Positions 1-5,101 of a stretch of 5,178 nt of DNA are shown piece after piece. The stretch comes from Betaproteobacteria bacterium. GTDB taxonomy: Bacteria > Pseudomonadota > Gammaproteobacteria > Burkholderiales > Burkholderiaceae_D. Each line of letters starts with the position of its first letter. Positions within the stretch are counted from its first letter, which is position 1. The notes under the pieces were generated by a model. The model searched no databases. It saw nothing but the letters and a program-made list of their open reading frames with translations, and had not been told where the DNA came from. Both the position numbers and the translations under genes were made by a program. The stretch is from NCBI GenBank assembly GCA_015655165.1, contig JAATFN010000282.1, forward strand, positions 1 to 5,178. Reading direction: 5' to 3'.

Positions 1-481
1 GACCAATTGCGGCACCGACGAGCGCGTTTTTAAGCAGGTCGCTGACAAAGAGGGCTTTGGTCATTTTATTAAAGCCGAATTTCTCTTCCAGAACGAACTG
101 GCTGTAATAATCAAACGGTAAGCCAATGATCCCTGAAATGATGCCAAAAGCAGCAATCAAGCTGATCTGGTACAGTATGCCCGGTTCACCGAACACCCCC
201 AGTAATGCGGTTGACAACCATTGCAGACCACCTAAAAGGGTGAAGCCGATCAAGACAGCGGCATTGACCAATAAAGTGACAAGTCCGAATTTCGTTTTGG
301 CAACAGTATAATCGGCGGCCTTTTGGTGTGCCGATAACGGTATTTTTTGTGCGAATTCGGCAGGAACCGCAGCACGATGTGCAATGACGTGACGGATTTG
401 GCGGGAACCCAGCCAGAATTTGACAAGCAGTGTGACGACCAGAAAGGCGACAAATAAAGCTGAAAACGTAAGTGAAGACAT
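1..481 (-). CDS. M48 family (Ste24/CAAX-protease type) membrane endopeptidase, N-terminal part, cut by window edge
   Basis: An open frame reads leftward from ATG at 481-479 to the window edge, giving 160 residues with no stop. It matches the N-terminal membrane region of Ste24-like M48 zinc endopeptidases. Hydrophobic segments lie at about residues 5-24, 66-84 and 104-122, and a further one begins near 147. The diagnostic stretch LPFDYYSQFVLEEKFGFNK (121-139) corresponds to the family's Y-x-x-F-V-x-EEKFGFN signature. The zinc-binding HExxH motif would lie further along and is outside the window; the family is usually a little over 400 residues, so well over half is missing. The start is supported by AGGG (487-490 on the minus strand) 5 nt upstream. 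The protein should sit in the inner membrane and cleave membrane or misfolded proteins; its exact substrate in bacteria is not known. It is divergent from orn, with a 105-bp shared upstream region. Confidence 0.88.
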   Translation of the reverse strand, partial: MSSLTFSALFVAFLVVTLLVKFWLGSRQIRHVIAHRAAVPAEFAQKIPLSAHQKAADYTVAKTKFGLVTLLVNAAVLIGFTLLGGLQWLSTALLGVFGEPGILYQISLIAAFGIISGIIGLPFDYYSQFVLEEKFGFNKMTKALFVSDLLKNALVGAAIG

Positions 482-586
482 GCTTACCCTGTGAGAAAAT
501 GTACACTGAAACGATGTTAATCGCATTTGCAGGTTGCCCGAGAATACGGCAAACTCCCAAACCATCAGTTATATAGAAGGAATATT
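482..586. promoter_or_regulatory. Shared upstream region of divergent protease and orn genes
   Basis: This 105-bp spacer must carry the start signals of both divergent genes. Visible are the two ribosome binding sites: AGGG on the minus strand at 487-490 for the protease, and AGAAGGA on the plus strand at 575-581 for orn. I searched for -35/-10 pairs in both directions and found none close to consensus. AT-rich stretches such as TGTACATT (minus) and TTATATAG (plus, 569-576) exist without a matching -35 element. The promoters are inferred from gene layout, not seen. Confidence 0.35.
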
Positions 587-1192
587 ATGTCACAAGCTGC
601 TGACACCAAGCCAACGAATCTGGAAGCACGGATTTTTACCGAGCCTACCCGCCCCAACGAATTCAATCTGGTTTGGGTCGATATGGAGATGACGGGCTTG
701 AATCCCGATACGGATCGTATCATCGAAGTGGCCGTGATTGTCACCGATCAGGAATTGAATATTCTGGCCGAAGGCCCTGTCTTTGCGATTCACCAGTCCG
801 ATGACATTTTAAACGGTATGGATGCATGGAACAAAGGTACACATGGTCGCTCCGGTCTGATTGACCGTGTTAAAGCCACGACGGTAACAGAAGAACAAGC
901 GCAAGAAGCGTTAATCAAATTCCTGAAGCCGTTTGTGCCAGCCGGCAAGTCGCCAATGTGCGGGAACACAATCTGTCAGGATCGTCGTTTCATGGCACGT
1001 GGCATGCCTAAATTGGAGGCATTTTTCCATTATCGCAATCTGGATGTGTCAACATTGAAAGAACTTTGCCGTCGCTGGAAGCCCGAACTGGTCAATGGAT
1101 TCAAGAAACACCAGAAACATACTGCATTGGCCGACATTACGGAATCCATTGAAGAGTTGCGTTACTACCGCGAGCATTTTATCAAAGCGTAG
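587..1192 (+). CDS. orn: Oligoribonuclease (DEDDh 3'-5' exoribonuclease)
   Basis: Orn degrades 2-5-nt RNAs to mononucleotides in the cytoplasm, finishing mRNA decay. In c-di-GMP-using bacteria it also hydrolyses pGpG. The 201-residue product shows all three Exo motifs of the DEDDh family: D32 and E34 in [10 protein letters not shown]132 in [11 protein letters not shown], and H178 with D183 in KHTALADI. It also has the family blocks [44 protein letters not shown] and the C-terminal [12 protein letters not shown]. Each catalytic residue is offset by exactly 20 from E. coli Orn, so the only length difference is a ~20-residue N-terminal extension. The ATG at 587 is chosen because AGAAGGA lies 5 nt upstream. 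An in-frame ATG at 527 has no ribosome binding site and would add another 20 unconserved residues. The gene is probably monocistronic, ending at the hairpin at 1255-1285. Confidence 0.97.
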   Translation: MSQAADTKPTNLEARIFTEPTRPNEFNLVWVDMEMTGLNPDTDRIIEVAVIVTDQELNILAEGPVFAIHQSDDILNGMDAWNKGTHGRSGLIDRVKATTVTEEQAQEALIKFLKPFVPAGKSPMCGNTICQDRRFMARGMPKLEAFFHYRNLDVSTLKELCRRWKPELVNGFKKHQKHTALADITESIEELRYYREHFIKA

Positions 1193-1254
1193 TCGTGTAC
1201 CAAAAATAGCGTGTCGTTATTTAAAAACACGCAAGATAGCTGATCAATTGATGG

Positions 1255-1285
1255 AAAAACAGCCAAATCTTTTGGCTGTTTTTTT
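1255..1285. terminator. Strong intrinsic terminator, probably bidirectional, between convergent orn and META gene
   Basis: A perfect 13-bp stem (AAAAACAGCCAAA, 1255-1267, against TTTGGCTGTTTTT, 1271-1283) has a 3-nt loop and is followed by T residues to 1285. The A-run on the left arm supplies a U-run for transcripts from the opposite strand. It begins 62 bp after the orn stop and lies 23 bp beyond the stop of the convergent gene ending at 1308, so it can serve both. Confidence 0.85.
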
Positions 1286-1307
1286 AAGCCGGGATGAGCG
1301 GCCGGTG

Positions 1308-2075
1308 CTATTTCAATGCAACTGCTTTAAAGCGTGCAACGACAGCATGATCTGCATTGTGTAGTACCAGTGTGTCACCTGTTATCTGGTAGCTTGCCAC
1401 AGTCGACAGTGTGCGCAGGAACGCGGTTTCCTGTTCCATGCCGTGTTGGCATGCCATCATCGTGCCAGCCATTTGTTTGAAGGTCAGCGCATTGCCCGAT
1501 ACCTCAAACTCTCCCATGATACTGTTGCAGCCGCCGTTACCGGATACGCGAGGCACGTCGGCAGCCAGAATGATGTGCGGCTCACGCTGGTGTTTTGCGA
1601 CTTCCACACTATTGTTATTTAATTCGGTCAGTTTCCAGTAAGTGTTACGCAGTGGCGACGTTGCTGTATTGTCTCGTGGTGATGCTTGTTTGGCGACATG
1701 GACAAGTATTAATGTGAGGGGTTCTTTCGTGTCAAATGCCGGCACATGGGCATCTGTTGCAAATAGCAGTTTGTCCTGATGCCTGATGGTTGCCCGCACA
1801 GTATAGGTGTGACCTGGCAAAATGACTTTGTCATCGTAATTGATCGTGAAAGCAAACGGCATGGTGCCAGCGGATGTGTAGGCAGTGCGGCCAATGATGA
1901 TGGCCGCAGCATCGGTACGGGATACATCTTCCAGTGTCGCTTCGAACACGGCACCAGCAGGTAGTGCGATACGCTCCCGGTAGAATGCGGAGCCTGTGAC
2001 TGTCGCTGCAAATAGCGGCGAGGCAGATGTGGCAATGATCGCTGCGGCAATGCTACGTGTGAGCGCATGTTTCAT
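1308..2075 (-). CDS. Secreted two-domain protein: YbaY-like domain plus META/HslJ-like domain
   Basis: The product is 255 residues. Residues 1-23 form a Sec signal peptide (basic start MKHALTR, hydrophobic core, cleavage likely after LFA). There is no lipobox cysteine, so a soluble periplasmic protein is expected rather than a lipoprotein. Residues ~25-128 resemble the YbaY/YscW-like beta domain: TVTGSAFYRERIALPAGAVF, LEDVSRTD near 48-55, then PFAFTINYD and YTVRATIR. Residues ~143-253 are a META domain like that of HslJ, with NTYWKLTEL (144-152), the GNGGCN turn (179-184), LTFKQMAGTMMAC (197-209) and a C-terminal LVLHNADHAVVARF block. META proteins are linked to stress or novobiocin tolerance in E. 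coli HslJ and to secretion or motility elsewhere; the biochemical function is unknown. The start is supported by AAAAGGA (2082-2088, minus strand) 6 nt upstream. No convincing -35/-10 pair was found upstream. Confidence 0.88.
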   Translation of the reverse strand: MKHALTRSIAAAIIATSASPLFAATVTGSAFYRERIALPAGAVFEATLEDVSRTDAAAIIIGRTAYTSAGTMPFAFTINYDDKVILPGHTYTVRATIRHQDKLLFATDAHVPAFDTKEPLTLILVHVAKQASPRDNTATSPLRNTYWKLTELNNNSVEVAKHQREPHIILAADVPRVSGNGGCNSIMGEFEVSGNALTFKQMAGTMMACQHGMEQETAFLRTLSTVASYQITGDTLVLHNADHAVVARFKAVALK

Positions 2076-2270
2076 GTACAGTCCTTTTATTGTTGTTCCT
2101 CAAGCGTAATGCCAATTGGTCAATCATTGGTGTTTTTTGCACTTCATTAAAGATTATCGGCATGGGAATAGGATGGAAATAACAAGAAATGCCTAACAGA
2201 TGTCTACGGTAGCACTATCTTCACCTTGAGTGTGGTGTGTTGCTGGCATGTTGCAAGTCACTTTAGTCGC
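2076..2270. other. Non-coding stretch, nothing recognised
   Basis: This is the leader of the YbaY-META gene and the gap up to the palindrome pair. It holds the ribosome binding site at 2082-2088 and a short CCAAT/ATTGG dyad around 2112-2130. I see no credible ORF, RNA gene or repeat in it. An isolated ATTAAAGAT at 2146-2154 resembles the half-sites at 2273-2322 but has no partner arm. Confidence 0.5.
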
Positions 2271-2322
2271 AGTATTAAAGAATACTTTACTATGGTTTTT
2301 TATATTAAAGGATGCTTTAATA
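2271..2322. promoter_or_regulatory. Two related palindromes, candidate operator pair upstream of the Fic remnant
   Basis: Copy 1 is TATTAAAG-AATA-CTTTA (2273-2289) and copy 2 is TATTAAAG-GATG-CTTTAATA (2303-2322). Copy 2 extends to a perfect 10-bp inverted repeat with TATATTAAAG at 2301-2310. The two share TATTAAAG(A/G)AT(A/G)CTTTA and their starts are 30 bp apart, close to three helical turns, so a dimeric regulator could bind both on one face of the DNA. A possible plus-strand promoter (TTGCAA at 2251-2256, 16-bp spacer, TATTAA at 2273-2278) would be covered by copy 1, giving a repressor-like geometry. The Fic remnant starts 30 bp downstream. Many Fic_N-type proteins carry a C-terminal winged helix, so autoregulation by the lost protein is a reasonable inference. 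Direct evidence is limited to the repeats. Confidence 0.5.
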
Positions 2323-2351
2323 TAGTCTAAATCAATTTAAGTAGCATTAAA

Positions 2352-2540
2352 ATGACGCGATCTTCTGGTATTTTTGTTGTATCGACTACTTTGGGTGAGT
2401 CTGTGCAGGCGTTTGTACCACATCCTCTTCCCCCTGTTGATCCGCCGTTGGCACTTGATGCATTCGTCGTATTAAACCGTCAGGCTGGAGACATGGTTAT
2501 TTACGATGATATATGGGCATATCATGTATTTGTGTTTTAA
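2352..2540 (+). pseudogene. Truncated Fic-family protein, N-terminal remnant
   Basis: The 62-codon frame starts MTRSSGIFVVSTTLGESVQA and continues FVPHPLPPVDPPLALDA (21-37). This is the characteristic opening of Fic proteins with an N-terminal Fic_N region: a TT-x-GE-x-V-x-AF strand followed by P-x-PLPP-x-PPL. In intact members the next element is a helix ending in a GRLDG-like motif. Here residues 40-53 (LNRQAGDMVIYDDI) keep only a faint likeness to it. The frame then runs into unrelated residues and stops at 2540. The Fic core (HPFxxGNGRxxR, about 200 residues further on) is absent, and I found no continuation in the other frames downstream. Intact proteins are about 350-400 residues, so this is a non-functional leftover of an AMP-transferase. 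No Shine-Dalgarno sequence is visible before the ATG. Family assignment is from recognition only and should be confirmed by search. Confidence 0.6.
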
Positions 2541-2649
2541 GGTCACCGGGTTTTGAGAGCACGGTGTGTGACATGCATATGACAAATGGTTGTATCGCTA
2601 TAAAAAAATAGTCGTTGACGCATCAAGCGTTCATCGGCAAAGTAGTATC
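2541..2649. other. Non-coding stretch after the Fic remnant
   Basis: No ORF or recognised element lies here. A small hairpin (ACGC-ATCAA-GCGT, about 2619-2631) follows a TTGACG at 2615-2620. A TATAAA at 2599-2604 could act as a -10 box for the putative RNA at 2650-2790, but no good -35 partner is visible for it. TTGACGC (2615-2621) is complementary to GCGTCAA (2700-2706) inside that element. Confidence 0.35.
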
Positions 2650-2790
2650 AATTTCTATATGACGACGCGACAGTAACATATCAGTACTGCGTATCGTTAG
2701 CGTCAATGCCACTTAACAGATAGTTTTGGGTGTGACCGATACATATAGAAATTCCTGAATTCAACAAGCTCCGCTTCAAGCGGAGCTTTT
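2650..2790 (+). ncRNA. Candidate structured small RNA (or decayed inverted-repeat element)
   Basis: A perfect 12-bp inverted repeat (AATTTCTATATG, 2650-2661; CATATAGAAATT, 2742-2753) would close a 104-nt element. Inside are nested complementary arms: GACGC (2664-2668) with GCGTC (2700-2704), CAGTA (2671-2675) with TACTG (2685-2689), and CACTTAA (2710-2716) with TTTGGTG-like bases 2726-2732, including two G-U pairs. Together these could form a three-way junction. Twelve bases after the closing stem comes a terminator-like hairpin (2766-2788 plus TTTT). Stem-junction plus terminator suggests a free-standing plus-strand RNA. No known RNA family was recognised and no strong promoter is seen. A miniature transposable element is the alternative, but I see no target-site duplication flanking the repeat. 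The ends are those of the visible structure, not of a mapped transcript. Confidence 0.3.
2766..2790 (+). terminator. GC-rich intrinsic terminator-like hairpin
   Basis: The stem AAGCTCCGC (2766-2774) pairs perfectly with GCGGAGCTT (2780-2788) around a TTCAA loop, and T residues run from 2787 to 2790. The T-run is short, so termination may be modest. On the plus strand it would end the putative RNA at 2650 or a read-through of the Fic remnant. On the minus strand the tract after the stem is TTGTTG, less typical, but it could still slow transcripts coming from the small gene at 2861. Confidence 0.55.
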
Positions 2791-2835
2791 GCATTGTTGG
2801 CATATCTCTTTGTCTTCAAAGTCGCAAGCACATCC

Positions 2836-2857
2836 ATCCTGTTTTCATGCACAGGAT
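2836..2857 (-). repeat. CCTGT...ACAGG hairpin just after the stop of the 61-aa ORF
   Basis: ATCCTGT (2836-2842) pairs with ACAGGAT (2851-2857) across an 8-nt loop, starting 3 bp beyond the stop codon at 2861-2863 in the minus direction. No T-run follows on the minus strand, so it is not an ordinary terminator. A similar arrangement occurs at the end of the next small ORF (3177-3196). Confidence 0.4.
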
Positions 2858-2860
2858 ATA

Positions 2861-3046
2861 TCAGCCACGAGGGATGGTGAATCCGCCGTTGGATGTCGGG
2901 CCATTCGGATTTGACGGTGGAACAGGTGTGGAAGTCGATGTCGGTGCTTTGGGCAAACAGCATGAAAAAATCCCGCCTGCGTGTGCTGTTGCTGACAGAC
3001 AGATCAATATGGTCATGCAGAGAATGTGTCGTGTGGATATGTGCAT
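2861..3046 (-). CDS. Small secreted Pro/Ser/Thr-rich protein, unrecognised (61 aa)
   Basis: I do not recognise this protein. From the chosen ATG (3046-3044), residues 1-23 (MHISTRHILCMTILICLSAT then AHA) form a clear Sec signal peptide with an AHA cleavage site. The mature part is only about 38 residues: GGIFSCCLPKAP with an adjacent Cys pair (29-30), a Pro/Ser/Thr/Asn-rich linker (34-53), then GGFTIPRG at the C-terminus. AAAGG at 3054-3058 (minus strand) sits 7 nt before this ATG and 4 nt before another at 3049. The longer start at 3061 adds MKGFM and has no visible ribosome binding site. Neighbours on the same strand are another small signal-peptide ORF (3184-3483) and, further upstream, the FAD dehydrogenase. 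The signal peptide and well-placed ribosome binding site argue for a real gene, but with no homologue known it may be spurious. Confidence 0.5.
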   Translation of the reverse strand: MHISTRHILCMTILICLSATAHAGGIFSCCLPKAPTSTSTPVPPSNPNGPTSNGGFTIPRG

Positions 3047-3176
3047 CATAAAACCTTTCATGAAGTTGTAATCAATATGCCATGGTAGTCAAGGATGCGT
3101 TGCGGTTAAATCATGCGGGTATTAAAACGGTGAATCCTGGTAGTTGACCATGCACCGTGCCGATCCTGTTTTGTGT

Positions 3177-3196
3177 CCTGTTTTTAGCGGAACAGG
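3177..3196 (-). repeat. CCTGTT...AACAGG hairpin spanning the stop of the 99-aa ORF
   Basis: CCTGTT (3177-3182) pairs with AACAGG (3191-3196) across an 8-nt loop that contains the stop codon (3184-3186). A second ATCCTGTTTT copy lies just beyond it (3163-3172), identical to the decamer at 2836-2845 after the other small ORF. This gives three related CCTGTTTT tracts, all near the 3' ends of these two ORFs. Confidence 0.35.
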
Positions 3197-3483
3197 CTGG
3201 GTGCCGAGACTGGGCGTGCTGGTCGTAACACTGGTGGGATAACGTTCAGAGTGGGGGAAGACTGCGTTGTGGTATGCATCGTTGTGATGGATGATGCACC
3301 GAGTGATGTCGTCGATGGCCAAAAATGCGATGGTGGTCCGGACGATGCGATGGATATGTTGGATGAGGATAAGGCGGGTGTAGCAGGACGAAGCGGCGCG
3401 TTACCAGGCTGACCAGCGGTGGCATGTGGCATGTAACTTAAGACAATAAACAGTAATGCGACAGGTGTGTTGTTGGCTGACAT
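3184..3483 (-). CDS. Small secreted Ser/Thr/Pro-rich protein, unrecognised (99 aa)
   Basis: I do not recognise this protein. With the ATG at 3483-3481 the first 23 residues (MSANNTPVALLFIVLSYMPH then ATA) look like a signal peptide cleaved after ATA. The mature chain (~76 residues) is dominated by Ser, Thr, Pro and Ala, has no Cys and no obvious fold, and ends RPARPVSAPSLFR. A weak GGGA lies 6 nt before this ATG. An in-frame ATG at 3495 would add MGKS and give the n-region a lysine, more typical of a signal peptide; one at 3516 is also possible. The next ORF on the same strand starts 137 bp downstream and has the same plan (signal peptide, then a low-complexity Pro/Ser/Thr chain), so the two may be a functional pair or diverged duplicates. 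Low-complexity composition makes similarity alone weak evidence. Confidence 0.45.
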   Translation of the reverse strand: MSANNTPVALLFIVLSYMPHATAGQPGNAPLRPATPALSSSNISIASSGPPSHFWPSTTSLGASSITTMHTTTQSSPTLNVIPPVLRPARPVSAPSLFR

Positions 3484-3633
3484 GCTTTTTCCCATGTTAA
3501 AGTGGTCTTGCATCATGCGTTGGTTGTCATGTATCTATCGAGGCTGCCATAAGAGAGGACGATACAAGACATGCATGCAGGACAGAACTGGATGGTCTAC
3601 CTCATCCATGCAAATGTGAATAATCCGGGTACT

Positions 3634-3659
3634 AAAAACAGACAGATGAATGTCCTGTC
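3634..3659 (-). terminator. Possible weak terminator after the FAD dehydrogenase gene
   Basis: On the minus strand GACAG (3659-3655) can pair with CTGTC (3645-3641) around a 9-nt loop, followed by TG and five T residues (3638-3634). It starts 7 bp after the stop at 3667-3669. The 5-bp stem is short and the T-run is set off by two bases, so termination may be weak and read-through into the small ORFs is possible. Confidence 0.4.
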
Positions 3660-3666
3660 CGATACG

Positions 3667-5091
3667 TCAGGATGTCAGACTGAGTAGCTTGCCTGGATTC
3701 ATCAGATTGTGCGGATCTAGCGCTGTCTTGATGTGTTGCATGACTTGCAATTCCACTGCCGATTTGTAGCGTTTGATTTCTTCACGCTTTAATACCCCGA
3801 TGCCATGTTCGGCAGAAATTGTGCCGTTGAACTGATGTACGCTATCGTAGACCACACGGTTAACAGCAGCTTGTTGTGTCAAGAAATCATCATCTGTGAT
3901 GCCAGCAGGCGCGCTGATGTTGTAGTGTAAATTGCCGTCGCCCAGATGGCCGAAGGTCACATTTTTGCAGCCCGGGAATGCGGTTTGCAAGAGGGCGTCA
4001 GTTGTCGTGATGAAGTTGCCGATATCGGAGATGGGCACAGCAATATCGTGTTTGATATTTTTACCTTCCTTGGCTTGCGCCGCAGAAATCGATTCACGTA
4101 ATTGCCACAGTGTTTTTGATTGGGCAATCGACGTGGCAATGACCGCATCACGAATGATGTTGTCTTCCAGTGCTTTGGCCATCAATGTTTCAAACACCTG
4201 TTGTGCATGCGACCCGGATTCGTTGTCCGAGATTTCCAGTAAAACATAGTGGGGATAATGCTGTGCAAATGGCTGTTTTAAACTGGTATGTTTTTCGACT
4301 AACTGCATACATACATCCGACATCAGTTCGAAACCTGTCAATGTCGCACCACAAGTTGCTTGTGCAAGTGTTAACAGTGTTAATGCCTGATCGACAGTTT
4401 GCACGGCGACAAATGCCGTTACCAACGCCCGGGGTTTGGGGAACAGTTTTAAAACTGCTGCAGTAATGATACCCAGCGTGCCTTCGGCACCAATATACAA
4501 ATGCCTTAAATCGTAACCGGTATTGTCTTTACGTAGACCGCGCAACCCATGGATAATCTCGCCTTGGGCTGTCACGACTTCCACACCAAGACATAATTCG
4601 CGCGTGTTGCCATAACGCAGTACAGCGGTGCCGCCGGCATTGGTCGATAAATTGCCGCCAATGGTACAACTGCCTTCAGAAGCTAAAGACAACGGAAATA
4701 ATCTGTCGGCATTGTCGGCAGCCATTTGTACATTGTGCAAAATGCAACCGGCGTCCACGGTGATGGTGTTGTTGATGGTGTCAACAGCACGAATGGTGTT
4801 TAACCGTTTTAAAGACAGAATAATCGCTGTGCCTGTGGTGTCTGGCACACTCCCCAACACCACTCCTGTATTGCCGCCTTGTGGCACAACCGGTATCCGG
4901 TATGTATTGCACAGTGCGACAATATCGGCAACTTCTTGTGTGCTCGCAGGGCTAATCACACTCAAGGCTTTGCCGGTAAAGCGCCCACGTTGCTCTGTCA
5001 GATAGGCAGCGGTGTCGGTGTCTTCGGTGAAGACATGGTGTACACCGACTATACGTCGGCAGCTAGCCAAAAATGCGTCGATGTCAGGCAT
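3667..5091 (-). CDS. FAD-linked D-2-hydroxyacid dehydrogenase (GlcD / D-lactate / D-2-hydroxyglutarate dehydrogenase family)
   Basis: The enzyme oxidises a D-2-hydroxyacid to the 2-oxoacid, passing electrons via FAD to a carrier. The 474-residue length is usual for the family. The N-terminal PCMH-type FAD domain (~40-220) shows PVVPQGGNTGV (67-77), LASEGSCTIGGNLSTNAGG (136-154), YGNTRE (160-165) and GYDLRHLYIGAEGTLGIIT (192-210). The C-terminal FAD-oxidase domain has R332 in LWQLRES, K347 in NIKHDIAVP, the metal-site motif FGHLGDGNLH (380-389, H382 and H389), SAEHGIG (426-432, E428/H429) and the final DPHNLMNPGKLL. In human D2HGDH the equivalent Arg, Lys, His and Glu bind substrate and Zn, so the site looks intact. 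Whether the substrate is D-lactate, glycolate or D-2-hydroxyglutarate cannot be told. No signal peptide is present; it is cytoplasmic or peripheral. TGA lies in frame two codons before the ATG at 5091, fixing the upstream limit. No clear ribosome binding site is visible, which fits translational coupling to an upstream gene. Confidence 0.93.
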   Translation of the reverse strand: MPDIDAFLASCRRIVGVHHVFTEDTDTAAYLTEQRGRFTGKALSVISPASTQEVADIVALCNTYRIPVVPQGGNTGVVLGSVPDTTGTAIILSLKRLNTIRAVDTINNTITVDAGCILHNVQMAADNADRLFPLSLASEGSCTIGGNLSTNAGGTAVLRYGNTRELCLGVEVVTAQGEIIHGLRGLRKDNTGYDLRHLYIGAEGTLGIITAAVLKLFPKPRALVTAFVAVQTVDQALTLLTLAQATCGATLTGFELMSDVCMQLVEKHTSLKQPFAQHYPHYVLLEISDNESGSHAQQVFETLMAKALEDNIIRDAVIATSIAQSKTLWQLRESISAAQAKEGKNIKHDIAVPISDIGNFITTTDALLQTAFPGCKNVTFGHLGDGNLHYNISAPAGITDDDFLTQQAAVNRVVYDSVHQFNGTISAEHGIGVLKREEIKRYKSAVELQVMQHIKTALDPHNLMNPGKLLSLTS

Positions 5092-5101
5092 AAGTCACAG
5101 C

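Noticed and set aside
186..560. 124-residue minus-strand frame over the protease start
   Set aside because: It is out of frame with the clear M48/Ste24 reading frame and contains Cys/Arg-rich nonsense typical of a shadow.
527..586. Longer start for orn at ATG 527
   Set aside because: No ribosome binding site, and the extra residues are not part of the Orn family. ATG 587 has AGAAGGA at ideal spacing.
1209..1232. GCGTG / CACGC dyad just after orn
   Set aside because: Only 5 bp with a 14-nt loop and no T-run. The 13-bp hairpin at 1255-1285 is the obvious terminator.
2112..2130. CCAATTGG palindrome and ATTGG repeats upstream of the META gene
   Set aside because: Very short; a TTGACC on the minus strand here has no matching -10 box at 16-18 bp, so no promoter or operator is claimed.
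2703..2963. 86-residue minus-strand frame across the small secreted ORF, hairpin and inverted repeat
   Set aside because: No signal or family resemblance; it overlaps the better-supported 2861-3046 ORF in another frame and runs through the structured elements.
3122..3322. 66-residue minus-strand frame overlapping the 99-aa ORF, and a third frame ending PGFTVLIPA at about 3110-3136 that recalls GGFTIPRG of the other small protein
   Set aside because: The likeness is limited to a few residues in low-complexity sequence. A frameshifted duplicate would need two shifts, so chance is the simpler explanation.
3589..3608. TGGATG / CATCCA hairpin between the dehydrogenase and the 99-aa ORF
   Set aside because: A 6-bp stem with an 8-nt loop and no associated motif, within what is expected by chance in a gap of this size.
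3932..4249. Plus-strand frames opposite the FAD dehydrogenase (also 4170-4466, 4628-5005, 4879-5136)
   Set aside because: They are antisense shadows of a well-conserved 474-residue enzyme and show no domain likeness.
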